NCBI GenBank assembly: GCA_035079385.1 | Contig: JAVHKY010000063.1 | Coordinates: 62,001 to 126,000, forward strand | Origin: Aspidiotus rigidus | Lineage: Eukaryota; Arthropoda; Insecta; Hemiptera; Diaspididae | Length of the DNA stretch: 64,000 bases | Direction: 5' to 3' | Shown here: positions 51,015-63,266 of the stretch, piece by piece | Layout: each line of letters starts with the position of its first letter | Position numbering within the stretch: the stretch's first letter is position 1 | Made by a program: the position numbers and the translations under genes | Notes under the pieces: generated by a model | Told to the model about the DNA's origin: nothing | The model's input: the letters and a program-made list of their open reading frames with translations, nothing else | The model's database searches: none

Positions 51015-54000
51015 ATGCTTGAAGCAGCTGCTCAACTGAGACTCCTTATATGGAAGTATTTTTTTTACTGCAAATATCATTGGTTGATGACTTTATTGCA
51101 AATTCTGGTTCCGATTTTGGCTATCTGTTTGGCGACTCGAATCAGTCAAGAATTTGCAACCGATGCTGGCCAAAACGTTACGGCTAACGCAACAATCTCA
51201 CGTCTTCAAGGTTTTACGCTCGCGAATCAAAAATACGAAAAAATTTACTTCTGCCCTGTTTCTGAAAATGTTATCGCTGTTATCGATTCAACTAAGCAGC
51301 GACTCAGTGAGTAGAATAATTATGTAATTGCGCAATATTATTAAGTTAATACAGTTCTCATTTAGCCCTCTTTTTCTCTCTCTCTCTCTCTCTCAGAAAT
51401 CATGGACGGGTTTTTACTTCAAAAAAAGTGTGATAGAATGAACTGTTCCTCCTTCAAAGGGTGAAATGTGCGAACAGTTTTTCTTAAGGATAACCCGTTG
51501 TGCAAACTGCCGTCTTAGTTGTCCTTTTGTGACCTAACTGTGCAAATATGCCCCGTCACAATCCCGTCACGTGACGACATTTTGCACAAGGGGAAGCTTA
51601 TGTTTGCTGATAAATACGTAATGTCCGGGTCAAGAAACCGTGAAATAAATCGAGCTACACATTCGACCCAGGAATGAATCAACGTCAACCAATATGTAGT
51701 AAAACGTTAAAGGGAGAGGCATAGGCAACATAATCATCGAGGAGTGGAAGTGAAATTTCGAAAGATTTTCAGGAGAAAAGTGATATCAGCTTTCAGCAGT
51801 ATTAGGGTGTGCTAATAACGTGGTACAGGAAAAAGTTTCTCACTGCTCGAATTCTCAATGTATCTGTCTCATCTTCTGATATGTTTTGCAGAAAGGTTGA
51901 ATGAGAGGCAGTATGGAAACAGAATTAAAAAATTTTCTTTCATACGCTTTTTATTTCACTTTGAAATCATCAAAAATTCGTCTACTTTCTGACGTAAAAT
52001 TTTTCGAAGCAAAAATTCGGATTTCTGTTTCCATACCGCCTTCCATTGAACCTTTCTGTACAACATTTCCGAAGATCTAGAAAATTCGTCGAAAAATGGG
52101 GCTTTGAGAAACTTTTTTGCGAAGTCATTCCTTGTCATTCCTTGCGAGGACTACCTATGCAACCTATGTATCACCACTCAACGAGGGACCAACGAGCGAA
52201 GCACACCCTTAACATAGAAAGGAGGAACATGACTAATAATAATGGAAAGTATGATTCAAAAAGAACAAAAATAATGATGATTCTTCAGCTTGCCCGAACA
52301 AAGATGAACAAAGAAAGCAGCCAAGGCAAACTAATTTGAAGGTCTGGAAGGTAGCAATTTCCACGTTCAAACGATTCTTGTGGGGTGTATTATGCACTTC
52401 TGCAGACGAAAGAAAAAATTGAAACGAATGAAATCAAAATATAAAGCTTCTCCTCAATGTTCAGGCGCAAGTTTACGGATGGGTGGGGGAGGGAGATGAA
52501 TCCTCTTTTTTTTCAAAAAAAGTTGATCCAGCGATGAGAAGAATGTTTCGAACAATGGTGTTACTTGCCGCTCCCCCCGCCAAAGTCTGGATGTTAGACT
52601 TTTAAAAAGTACCGAACAAATCACACTGACGAAGCTTAGAATTGAAACATCGGGGAAGGGTAAAATTTATCCGAAAAACTATATGTAAGATTTGAATTAG
52701 ATTCAATAAATAGCGAATTTCGATGTTCAGTAGAACTTCAAACTAAATAAATCAATTCTGCGTCAATAAAAGGCTACATATCAGTAGCTTGACAAATGAA
52801 TGAGGGAAGGGTCAGGGCGAAACATTTTTGGAAGGATCTTGGTCTGTAACTACGCCACCGATACATTTAAATAGATTTCGTATTAATTTTATGCTCAATT
52901 TTTCTAGCTTCTCTTTCGGGCGGCGCTTCAAATTCGACTCCGCAATTCATTCCACGAGCAAATGAAAGTGATTTAGTCGCTAGTATACTCGAGGAAGAGT
53001 ATGATCAAGTCGCTGGAGTTGTTTTCTTGGAACTAACAAACAAAACACTGAAGTATAAAATACGCGATAGAAATGCTTGGAATATGAACAAATTATTTGT
53101 GCCTAACGAGAGTAAGTAAGGAATTTTACGAGCTTATTGCTATGAAGTGCGACCAGACTTACCTTGACTTGGTCGAAGTTTAACAATACTTGACGTACAA
53201 CTTCTATTTATTATACTGATATCACAGCTTCTCCTATGCAACGCTTCAAACACCATAAGACATATATTGTCCTTCTAAAGTATTCCAAATCCTATAATAC
53301 ATCATATTATAGGTATAGTTTAGAGGCTTGAATTTTCTCAAGTCGCCTCCTATTATATATTATAGCTCCAAATTCCGGACCTGTGACTTCACCATTTGAT
53401 TACAACAAAGGTCTGGTTTGTCAACAATTTTCAGATTCCACATGCCCCATAAAACAGTTTCCTGTCACCCCTTGTTCAACACTGTTAATGAACTCGTGGG
53501 TTGTTTAATAAATTAGATAATCGTGATTTATAATTATGGTGATTAAGTAGGTACTTGATGAAGTCAAATATTTTCCAAGTGTCGCAGGATAGTCGACAAT
53601 TTCAATTGTTCAAAGACCCTTAATTTGGGTGGAGTCCCCTATCGGCTACTTATTTACCTTCGAAAATTTTCAAGTTCCCAAATGGTTAGAAGATCAAAGA
53701 AAACCTTCCTAACGTCAACCTAAGTCCAAATCCTCATATGAACAAGTCAAAAATTTCTCAAGTTATGAAGTAGCTCGGAGCTCCCTGCACTCATCGCCGG
53801 GAGGCTAAGGTTTTCATCGAAAAATTGTACAAAAATATCGAAGCACCTCTTCCCATTTGAACTACAATTTTTGAGCTGCTAGAAGGAATAAGCAGAGATT
53901 CATCAGACAAAACCAATAATATTAGGCTGAATTTTTACCACAAAATCACTTATTACAAGAACTCAAACAAGGGATCGTTGAATTTCTAGTGAATTTACTT

Positions 54001-57000
54001 AGGAGGAGATGATTAAGTCGAAGCTATGATAGGTACAAAGAAAATCTGAAATACTACTCCCTACAAAGTTTTCGAGCAATCTCAATTCGTACTCGAAATA
54101 ATTATACAAATTCCAACTCAGTCCCTTATTAGAATCCTCTTTCAAGATGACCACCATTTCAACACTTTCTTTCGGATCCACAGCAGATGAATAATTCACT
54201 CATCTGATCCCGAGGTAGAGTCACAAAGGTTTCAATTTTTCATAATAGGATGAATAACGAAGATGAGCGCATTCAACTCGGGCACCAGCCTAAAACCTCT
54301 CCGAATAGAATCATAAAATTACACTAGATATGAGAAAACATTTTGTTACTAATCGAAATCTGTATTTTTTGTCCAAGTTCATTGGATTTTTTAATGTTAT
54401 TATTTTTTAATTCGCGCTATTACTCTAAGGAGCCTTGGCCGTCAACAAAGCAATTATTGCCGTTGCCCAGGACACACCACGTGGAGGTGGCTCCCGTGCG
54501 TCCCGAGACACTAAAGATCCTAGTCCTATACTAAAGACAAAAAAAAAAAAGGAATTCCCTATACATAGAAGACTGTGCACTACCACAACAGTCAACCGCG
54601 GCTAACGAAGATAAAATCCCTGCGAGGTATATCCGAATGTGGTGCGCTGCACCTACATCTAAAAAAATGAGAGAAGGCGCAGGCACCCATGTCAGTCCGC
54701 CACGGATTACGAAGACTGTTTATGTCTGTAACCTCAGATGGTTGCCTCTTCATTAGCGGAGTCAAGTAAACTGAGTTAACTCATCCTGCGTCCCACCGTG
54801 AGCTTATCCGATCGTGGGTGCACTGAATAATCGAAAAGCACAATATCATCACGCGCGCGGCTAATCCGCATTATGCGCTCAATGCACTTCCTGTAAGACC
54901 TAACCATCATATAAAGTTGTAGATAGAGTTATAGCGCGAACCAAAAATAAACAACACCTTATAGTCAAAATTTTGATTTATCGTGCCACCCGGGTTTCAG
55001 AATGGATCGGCCGCTACAAAATGACGATGATTTCGATATTAATTTCGATCTGAAAGAGAAAACATTAGTAGATTAATTTGAGCCAAAAGGGAAGCGGTCC
55101 CAATTGACCATCAGTACTGGTCGTCCAAACAGGAGTCGTCGGCTTACACACCCCTATTTCAGAGTGCAACAGCTACTCCGGAATGACGTGTAGCGTAATC
55201 AAGCCCTAAAAATAATTTTGGCTGAAAGAAAGTACAATTTTTTAATTAGAATTAGGTGTGGTTGATGGTAGCACAATATCATCGCGCGCGAGTATATTCG
55301 CATCATACGCTCAATGAACTTCCTGCAATCCACCTATAATAGTGTGAACAAAGATGAACAACACTTTTAGTCAAAATTTGGAGTTGTCGTGCCGCACATA
55401 TTTCAGAATGGAACGGCCACTACAAAATGACAATTGTTTCGATATTAATTTTGATCTGAAAGAGGGAATATATTAGTATCGTAATCAGACTAATTTGAGC
55501 CGAGAAGAAAGAGGTCGTGATTGACCAATACCGGTTGTTCAAACAGGAGTCGTCGGCTTACACACCCATATTTCAGAGTGCAACAGCTACTCCGGAATGA
55601 CGGTTGGTTTCTCATATAAGCCCTAAATATAATTTTGCCTGAAAGAAAATACAAATTTTAATTAGAATATTTTGTGTTAATATCCCAGCATCATTAATTA
55701 GTTCAAGCAACACAGAGTACCGGTACACATAAAAAACATGCAACCGATGTTTATTCCAAAAAAAAACCCTCATCATGCACACGAGAAAAAAACGAAAAAC
55801 CGAACGGAAAAAGTAAAACGCGTCCACTTTCAACATCTGCGATAAACATACTAAACTGGTTGAAAGCTGAAAGGAAAGAGCAAACTACGCACCTGCTTGA
55901 ATGCGAGGTGACGTGTGCAACTCTTTTCTTGCTCATTGGTTGAATGATTCAAAAGAGGGAGTGACCTAACAGATTCGAGAGGGTATCTCACAGGTACCTG
56001 GCATTTCAACAAGGCTTGTTTACACGATGTGAATGTGTATATATATTATGTGTCTTCGTGTCATATCACCAGTAGCAATGACACACACATACACACGCTC
56101 GATTTGGTCGTGTCAACATTTGAATAGTCAAAGGTGTCAATAAGTTACAATCAGAAAATTACAATCTGACTCTGCAAGCAAGCTGTCAGAGTTTTTCCTT
56201 TCGACTCTCGGGCTATATATCATACGAGTGGGACTTAGAAAAATTCCCACTCACGAGCTATACATATATGATAGGAGGAGCGTTTTAAAAAATTTCGACT
56301 CGCGACCCGTAATATATGATAGAAGGGGAACTTATGTTGTTTGAAGCATCGCATATTTGGCCCATTGAAGGGGCTAAGCCAACTGGTGTACAAAGAATTG
56401 CATGTCTAGTTACTTGAAGGGGTTATCCTCTTGCGGGTCATATAATGTATTACTTTTCAACCCATAGTCCTCGTTCAACATTGTTAAGGAAGCCGTCGAT
56501 TTTATTTTATTTATTTATTTATTTATTTATTATTAATTATTTTATACATTTAATTTTCACGTTTCGATAGCATTGCTACCTTCTTCAAGTGCATACAAAT
56601 GTGTATGTGATGGGAAAGTTACGTAGAAATATCTCCTCTCCCAAGCTATACATAATGGAGAGGTGGACTAAGAAAAATTTTAAGCTGTATATGATAGGGA
56701 TGGCCAAGCTTTATCAAATAGAAAGAGGACTTGGAGAAGCTTTGGTCGTCGAAGTGGATTAGGCTTACTGGGGGAAACCACTGAACCTGCAATGTCCTGA
56801 GTCCCCCTCCTATCATATAAATCTTAGAGCCTGAAGTTTTTCTAAGTCCCGAAAAAAAAACTTTCGACTCGTATTGTATATAGCTTGGAGCATTAAATTT
56901 TTCTAAACTTGAAAAAATTTCGAATTCTATTGTATATGGCCTGGAGGATGAAATTTCTGCAAGTCCCCTTTCTATCATAATATATTTATTTATTGTGTTT

Positions 57001-60000
57001 ATTTAAAAGTAATTATATTATAGTGGTGCCGCCAACAGTCTACAGACCAATTACTGGCGACACCACTTACAAAATTAATAGTAGTACAAAAAATATAGCT
57101 CGAGAATGAAAATTTTTCAATAGGGAACAAGTTTTATGGGGGGTTGTTTGAGAAATTTGCCGTGCGCCGTTCGCCTTCCGGCAAAAAACAGAAAAATTTC
57201 GACTCCTATCGTATATAGCTTGGAGGATGAAATTTTCCTAAGTCCCCCTCCTGTCATGTATGGCTAGAATGTCGAATTTTCTAAAGTCCTCCTCCTATCA
57301 TATATGTATAGCTCGGAGGTCGAAATTTTCCCAAGTCCCCCTCCCCTCTCCGTAACATCATCAACCTCGCTCGCGCTCACGGACGAAAATTTCCTGAAAG
57401 TACCCCCAACAAAAGGGATAGGGGGTTCCCTGCTAAAAATACGCCTAGAATTTGACCTGATGAGGAAAAAGCATCAAGGTGGTGAGGAACAAAGTTCAAC
57501 TGTATAGGAATGACAATGCACACTAGCGACTCCCATAAAACAGGTTCCCTGTTTGCCTCAATTAACAAAGTTAATGTCGAACCACTTTAAAAAGCAAAAT
57601 CTTGGCCGAAAATTTTTATCAGGTTCATATTCGATAGAACCAACTTATAATGCTTTTTCTGGAAGTAATGAATTCATAACGCACTAATTAACTAGGCATA
57701 TCAATTATCCTATCCTTAAACAGATCCATATTTAACGACTGGATTCGCAGCCCTGCAAAGTGCTCTAGACGCTGGTTTTAATAAATGGTTGATGGATGTT
57801 CACGAAAAACTTCCGAGCGTTCACGGGACGCCAAAGAGACTTTTTGTTCAGGTATACTAAATCAAGTCGATTGCCAAGATATGTCGTAATATCATAAATT
57901 TCTCACGATACATTTACAGACCGACTATCGACCATCATTAAGGGGTTCGGCATCTGTGCGTCAGACTTCTCGCGAACATAATCTTGTACCATTGATTTTG
58001 GGCTTTTTACTGATTTTATTGTCGTTCTTCTTCACTAGTCCTCTTATGAATACCATCATCGAAGAAAAAGAAAGTGGTTTGAAAGTAAGATCATTAAAAA
58101 AATTTTAAATTTCAATCAATAAGTACTTCTTAAAAATTATAATTAGAATAATTTGTCAGTATATAGCAACAGGTTGAGTATCGAAGCAAAAGGGTTTGAA
58201 AGTTCAATTATTTAAAAGACTCGAGCCACTCCTTACATCAGCCCGAAAAACAAAACGTGTTGACGTGTCTTTCGTTACAATAACAAGGTTTTATAGGTAT
58301 GGTTAATAGCGGCCGGAATCGAAGAAAAATTGATATGGTTCAGTTGGTTCGCTCAATCGTCCCTGATTGGCGTCGTCACATATACCATCATTGCGTGGAT
58401 TTTGATATTCACCTCTAACGGACCAAACGCAACTTTGGTGATTCCCACTCGAGAATCGTTGTTATGGGCCTTCATAATATTATTTCTTCTATGTCAAATA
58501 ACATTCTCTTTCGTATTCTGCGCTTGGTTTCATACAAGTAAGATGTTCAAGGGTCGATAAACTTATTGCAGAAATACAATGAGACAATTAGGATCATTTT
58601 CTTCATTTCTGATACCCACAGTCTCCAATGCAACGGCGTCGTTCACGATGGTCACATTGGTAGTATCTTACTTGACGTATATATTCCACGAATGGGATGA
58701 TTTACTTTTGATTCGTCTAACCTGTGTTGTTCCGTGCGGTGCATTCCTACAAGGGTGGATAACAATATTCAAATTTGAAGTTCAGGACGCCCATATATCG
58801 GTCGAATTGGCATTTTTATTTTTCGTATTCGATACATTGTTTTACCTTCTTCTAACCTATTATATTACGCGGGTTCGTCCTGGAACGTATGGTCTTCGTA
58901 AACCGTGGTATTTCCCGATTCGGGTAAGGTTTTCTTGTGCTGACTAGGAGCAGACTAAATTCGGCCACACTTCTAATCATTTGTTTTATGTGAAAGGTGT
59001 GGACGCGTAAAGATGTAGAAACAAAACTTAATCGGGGAGAGTATTTCGAAGCTCCTAAACGTAACGAGAATGTCATATTAGAAGCTAGAATGTTGTCAAA
59101 AAAATTTGGCAGGGTCGAGGCGGTCAAGGACTTGAATCTCGTGGTTAATCAGAATCAAATACTCGTCTTAATGGGACATACCGGAGCTGGAAAGACCACT
59201 ACCTTAAACATGTTCACAGGTATAGTACGAACCGAAACCTTGGAGATCGGAATTTGAAATGGAATCAATTATCATTTTATCTGAAAACAATCAACGATTC
59301 GACCGTATTGATTCGCGATTCATTATAGGAAAGTAATGTTTTTTTGAAAACTCTGAAAAAACCGAGGATTCTTCCTCCCATAATTTCAATCAAAAAGTAT
59401 AGGAAGTCGGCAAAATTTACTCTTCAATATTTAAATTTAAAAACTTATAACCTTGATTCTGCTCCTTTTATCCCACCACACTTTACCATAAGTCGCTGCA
59501 TCGACTTCAATTTCATCGTCAGCTTCTTCTCTATGTGTATCATTCACCAAAATACAAAATATATGTACCTATATTTTTATTTCAACGTATAGATGTCTAA
59601 GTCGAATTTACAGAATTGGTTGAAGTCCACCCCGCGTACACCCCTATAAACGTATATAAGTACCTAGATACGTTCAAATAAATTACGAATTAATTCTATC
59701 AGCTACCAAATTCTTCTTATAATGATGTTTGTTCAAAGGTTTCACTCAACCAACGAGCGGAGGAGTGTACTTCAAACAGAAAACCAACATTTCAAAATAT
59801 CCAAAAGAATACAGTCCCCATCTGGGGCTGTGTCCTCAGAAAAATATATTCTTTCCTTACATGACAGTATTGAATCATTTATTACTTTTCGGAAAGGTAA
59901 GGAAATAAAAAGACAATAATATATAATGAAAATAGACTTACGAGAATTTCGTGAATATATTTGTCAAGCTAAGAGGCGCTGACGAGAAATACGTGTTGGA

Positions 60001-62019
60001 GGAAGCTCACGAATATCTTAAGATGGTCGAGATGGAGGAAGAGGCAAACGATTTACCCGAAATGTTAACGACAGGCGAGCACAGAATTTTATGCTTGTTG
60101 ATCGCACTCATGGGAAAATCTGAGGTAAAGAACGAAGATATATAAATTACATGTTCTTTGTACATAACGCGGGACTGCAATACTGTTGACTACGCGCAGG
60201 TTTTAATATTAGATGAACCAACAGCCGGCGTGGATAATCACACGAAAAAGAATATTTGGACGTTACTAAAAGTGGGTAAATTAGAATTTTCGTAATACTT
60301 CTGAGCAAAGGGCAAATTGTGTAATTTGACTTTCATTCTCAGGAACTGAAAAATGGGCGAACGATAATTGTAGCGACGCACATGATGAAAGAAGCTAGTG
60401 AAATAGGAGATAGAATCGCTGTTCTCAAATACGGATCACTCGTGAGCGATGGAAGTGTGAAATTTTTACAAAGTAAAATCGGTAAGAAAAATAATTAGTC
60501 ATGCGATATTCTCAATTTCGGATAAAGGTACCAACGTGGTCGAGCAAATAGTTCGAAACATTTCAAATTGACGGAAAAGTTCCTTATGAGCAAAGATCTC
60601 AGATTTATTCAAAGGCCTCCTTGCTTTGATCTTGCAAGGGTCAGCATCCGATCTCATTTTACAAATCGATTTAAATACTATACAATAATATTTTATGGAT
60701 CATATAGGGGTCGGATATCAGCTACGAGTGTTACGTAAACAAGAACCGGAAACTCTCGCTCAGGGTAAAAAAGACTTCAGCGCAAACATCGTCAACCAAG
60801 TCTTGAATAATGTACCTGGTTCCAAGCTGGAAAGTCGTTCTCCTTTGGAAGTTATATTCTTTCTTCCGCAAACTCAAACCGAACGATTCCCTGCCCTATT
60901 TCAAAACTTGGAGAGTAGAATGGCGGAATTAAATATCGCAGAAATTCGAATAAATCCCACCAACGTCGACGATATGTTCGTGAAGTAAGCGAGACCATTC
61001 CAAGGATTCTCAGTTACCTATTCTCAGATTTTTTCTGTAGCAATTTGAAACTATTTTTAGAGTAGGAGGTGAACTCGTTTACAAAGATGCCAGGGAAAAG
61101 AAAGATTTTCACAAAGACATGGATATGATTGGAAAGAGCAGTAAGCACTTGTTTCGCATTGTCACATCATTCGATCGCATGAATAAAGCTCTTGTCTATA
61201 AACAATTTATTCCTCTGATTCAGAACCTCTCGAATTCAGAAGTAAAGGACTTATTCTGCTGATAAACCAGAATTTAACTTTATTCAAGAAGAAAACTTTA
61301 TTCATCTTCAGGAATTTTGGATCTTTGTTTTCGAGAGTAAGTCTGCAATATTCGTAGACGTCGTAAAACTTTCTACGCAACGTACATAATCGTAATTTTC
61401 TATTCTGTGTTTGAAACAGATTTTCTTAATCACGTTGTTATTGCTTTCGCTGGTGGCCTTGGTTAAAAGACCTGCATTATTAGACAATATAGAATTTCCT
61501 CTGATACTGGATTTACACACGTACCCAGATACTGTCACCTTGATCAATAATGGAGGTAAAGCTAGTTACAATAACGACTTGTACGAACAATTTCGGGAGA
61601 TCCTATCAAAAACGGGACAAGATACCATCCGAATGTACAGCGGAAAATATACCGAAAGTGAGTATTAAGGGCTCTGGTTAAAATTGAGATCGGATGTAGG
61701 TACGCTAGATTTGGTTTTCATACAAGGCAATGTTTTTGTTTTATCTGCACGTCCAGTTACGTTAGAGCAATCAAAAAATTTACTTCTAGCATTCGATTTA
61801 AGTATCAAAAATGAGGACACACGTGCTCCATCGAAGACTCTTAATCGTGAAATCCTTCTTCCGGATCTATTATTTTCAACCTTTTACAACAAGTGGTACT
61901 TTCATTCTCTACCCGTGGCCATCAACACTGTCGACAATATTTTATTGAATTTCTATTTCGGAAACGTATCTTATAACATAGTAACGGCCAATCATCCAAT
62001 AAAGAAAATTAATAAAACA
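51015..62019 (+). CDS. ABCA-subfamily ABC transporter, first 16 exons (3' end not in window)
   Basis: A full-size lipid-exporter-type transporter by family. Exons: 51015-51306, 52908-53111, 57724-57851, 57920-58084, 58297-58537, 58592-58923, 58997-59219, 59739-59896, 59969-60124, 60200-60271, 60343-60481, 60708-60984, 61061-61140, 61224-61336, 61420-61657, 61700-62019. All junctions are GT-AG with matching phase; about 1,046 aa. Residues 1-60 give the ABCA lead (LRLLIWKYF, then TM1). Exons 4-6 carry TM helices and the EEKESGLK loop. NBD1: Walker A GHTGAGKTTT (about aa 514-523), Q-loop GLCPQKN, signature LTTGE (60065-60079, normally LSGGx), Walker B VLILDEPTAGVD, H-loop ATHMMKEA. Exons 14-15 start the second membrane half (NQNLTLFKKKTLFIFRN). 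Exon 16 has FYNKWYFHSLPVAINTVDN, as in family members. TMD2 helices and NBD2 should follow beyond the Penelope insertion or outside the window. Subtype not assigned. Confidence 0.9.
51375..51394. repeat. (TC)n tract in ABCA intron 1
   Basis: About ten TC units, 70 bp downstream of the exon 1 donor. Confidence 0.85.
54838..55672. repeat. Tandem duplication of about 415 bp in ABCA intron 2
   Basis: The block at about 54838-55257 is repeated at about 55268-55672 with roughly 80% similarity. Shared anchors, in order, are GCACAATATCATC, CGCTCAATG.ACTTCCTG, TTTCAGAATGGA, GATATTAATTT, AACAGGAGTCGTCGGCTTAC, TTTCAGAGTGCAACAGCTAC and TCCGGAATGACG. No open frame spans either unit. It may be two tandem copies of an unnamed interspersed repeat. 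Confidence 0.8.
56790..57345. repeat. Dispersed short repeat, CTCCTATCATATATAGCTCGGAG-like
   Basis: At least six variants of one unit occur in 550 bp. Each has a CCCCCTCCTATCATAT core, then a TAGCT(C/T)GGAG part, then (G/T)AAATTTTTCTAAGTC. Examples are near 56804, 56873, 56926, 57195, 57240 and 57290. Related copies occur earlier in the same intron (about 53335-53375 and 56205-56300). The CTCC/GGAG ends are inverted to each other, so each unit could form a small stem. It looks like a diverged minisatellite with unit near 50 bp. Confidence 0.65.
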
Positions 62020-62059
62020 GTAAGTGTTAGAAAAAAGGTTTTCCAATTGTACAAGTCTA

Positions 62060-62135
62060 CTTGATTATGTATGCTTTTACAAGAGTACTTTCGGGTTTTA
62101 TCCCATCATCAGTTGTGTCGTCGCAACTGGAGAAC
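62060..62135 (-). ncRNA. Hammerhead-type ribozyme core, left terminal repeat
   Basis: The minus strand reads CTGATGA (62112-62106), TGGG-ATAAA-ACCC, GAAA (62092-62089). It differs from the right copy only in the loop of stem II, so both stem II strands and both catalytic boxes are kept. The stem III partner is weaker here (TACA instead of TACT). Orientation is opposite to the right copy, as expected for inverted terminal repeats. Confidence 0.6.
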
Positions 62136-62325
62136 AAGGCCTTAACCATGAGTTTTTATAGTATAACACTGTGATCTTATTGGCTATAACAATGCTGGGG
62201 GGGCTGAATGGTTTACTGTATGATCAATATTTCCGTCTGTCAAGGTTACTACACCCGCTAGAATTTAAAGAAATGATATTCGAAAAAGGAGGTGCGGGGA
62301 AGAAAGGAGAGCTGGAGAGGACTAT

Positions 62326-62985
62326 ATGTGGAAAAACGAGTGGAAGCCTAAACAAAACAGATCAAGAAGGATCGAGATAGTAAAGCAGATCGCAGAAGAC
62401 AATGGCTACCGTAGGAGCGTGGTGGATGGAGTCTTTGGGAAAATGGAAGCAAAGAAAGGAACCCATGATGGCATAGTGAGAGAGTACTCCGGATTGATAC
62501 CATATATAGGAAAGTACACAAACAAGGTGATACAGGTGTTCAATCGCTACGATGTAAATGTGGGTATCCAGAATAACCAAGCCATGGTGAAGAGAATCAA
62601 CAATGACCAGACGGAACAAAAGGATAAGGAAAGCTTGAGCGGAGTGTACAAGCTCAGTTGTGAACAGTGCGAGGGCGTCTACATTGGTGAGACTGGGAGA
62701 AAGTTTGAGATCAGGAAAAAGGAGCACAAAACGTCGAGGAAGAAAGAAGATGGCAAGTCACTGTTTGGGAAACACTGTAACAAAGAAAATTACGATGGAG
62801 AGGGAATATTTGAATTCATGCATGTAAAGAATCGCACAAAAAGAAGAAAATTCTGAGAACAAATGGAGATTGCGAAAGCCCAGAGGGAGAAAGCCGGCCT
62901 TTTGAACAATGTAATCACATTTGACAGCGAAAAATTATTCAGCCTGGTGATTGGACGAGAGAAGAAGAACAGAACCAACCAATGA
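62326..62985 (+). pseudogene. Penelope-like GIY-YIG endonuclease ORF with an in-frame TGA
   Basis: The frame from 62326 runs to a TGA at 62854-62856 and continues in the same frame to a second stop at 62983-62985. The distal part (EQMEIAKAQREKAGLLN) matches the expected C-terminus, so the TGA is a premature stop. N-terminal residues (EIVKQIAEDNGYRR) resemble the RT-to-endonuclease connector, and LIPYIGKYTNKVIQVFNRYDV is typical of the pre-GIY segment. The endonuclease shows GVY (about 106-108), a CxxC pair (112-115), YIG (119-121) and an Arg/EH pair (about 124-134). No start belonging to the original polyprotein is present. It is probably not functional. Confidence 0.85.
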
Positions 62986-63160
62986 GACAGCAGGAATCTA
63001 GGTAGCCAATAGAAACGCAGCATTTAGGACAATAGATTAAACCAATCACTAAGCAGTATGTTTTAGCCAATAAGAACACAATATCATATTATTGTAAGAA
63101 TAAGTTTTTAAAAAGTGAACCAATCACAACACAGCATTGTTATAGCCAATAAGATCACAG
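62970..63160 (+). promoter_or_regulatory. CCAAT cluster in the Penelope-like element
   Basis: Six CCAAT boxes occur in about 175 bp (near 62978, 63005, 63042, 63067, 63120 and 63145). The last four form two tandem copies, 78 bp apart, of the unit ACCAATCAC ... TTATAGCCAATAAGA (first copy TTTTAGCC). A CCAAT-rich tandem subrepeat next to a terminal repeat looks like a retroelement promoter. Function is inferred. Confidence 0.5.
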
Positions 63161-63189
63161 TGTTATACTATAAAAACTCACGGTTAAGA

Positions 63190-63266
63190 CCTTGTTCTCC
63201 AGTTGCGACACAACTGATGATGGGATAACACCCGAAAGTACTCTTGTAAAAGCATACTAATCAAGT
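63190..63266 (+). ncRNA. Hammerhead-type ribozyme core, right terminal repeat
   Basis: CTGATGA (63214-63220), TGGG-ATAAC-ACCC forming a 4-bp stem II, then GAAA (63234-63237): the exact conserved order of a hammerhead core. After GAAA an AGTA...TACT pairing can form stem III, followed by A, giving a CUA cleavage triplet. Stem I can be drawn between ACACAA before the core and TTTGTG about 10 nt downstream of the site, which is not ideal. Hammerheads in Penelope terminal repeats are established knowledge; activity of this copy is not shown. Confidence 0.6.

Noticed and set aside
58561..58591. Alternative start of ABCA exon 6 at the TTGCAG acceptor
   Set aside because: That acceptor gives the wrong phase; the TTAG acceptor at 58591 keeps the frame.
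59221..59259. Read-through of ABCA exon 7 without an intron
   Set aside because: It hits a stop after 12 codons, whereas splicing 59219 to 59739 restores the family sequence GFTQPTSGGV and the Q-loop.
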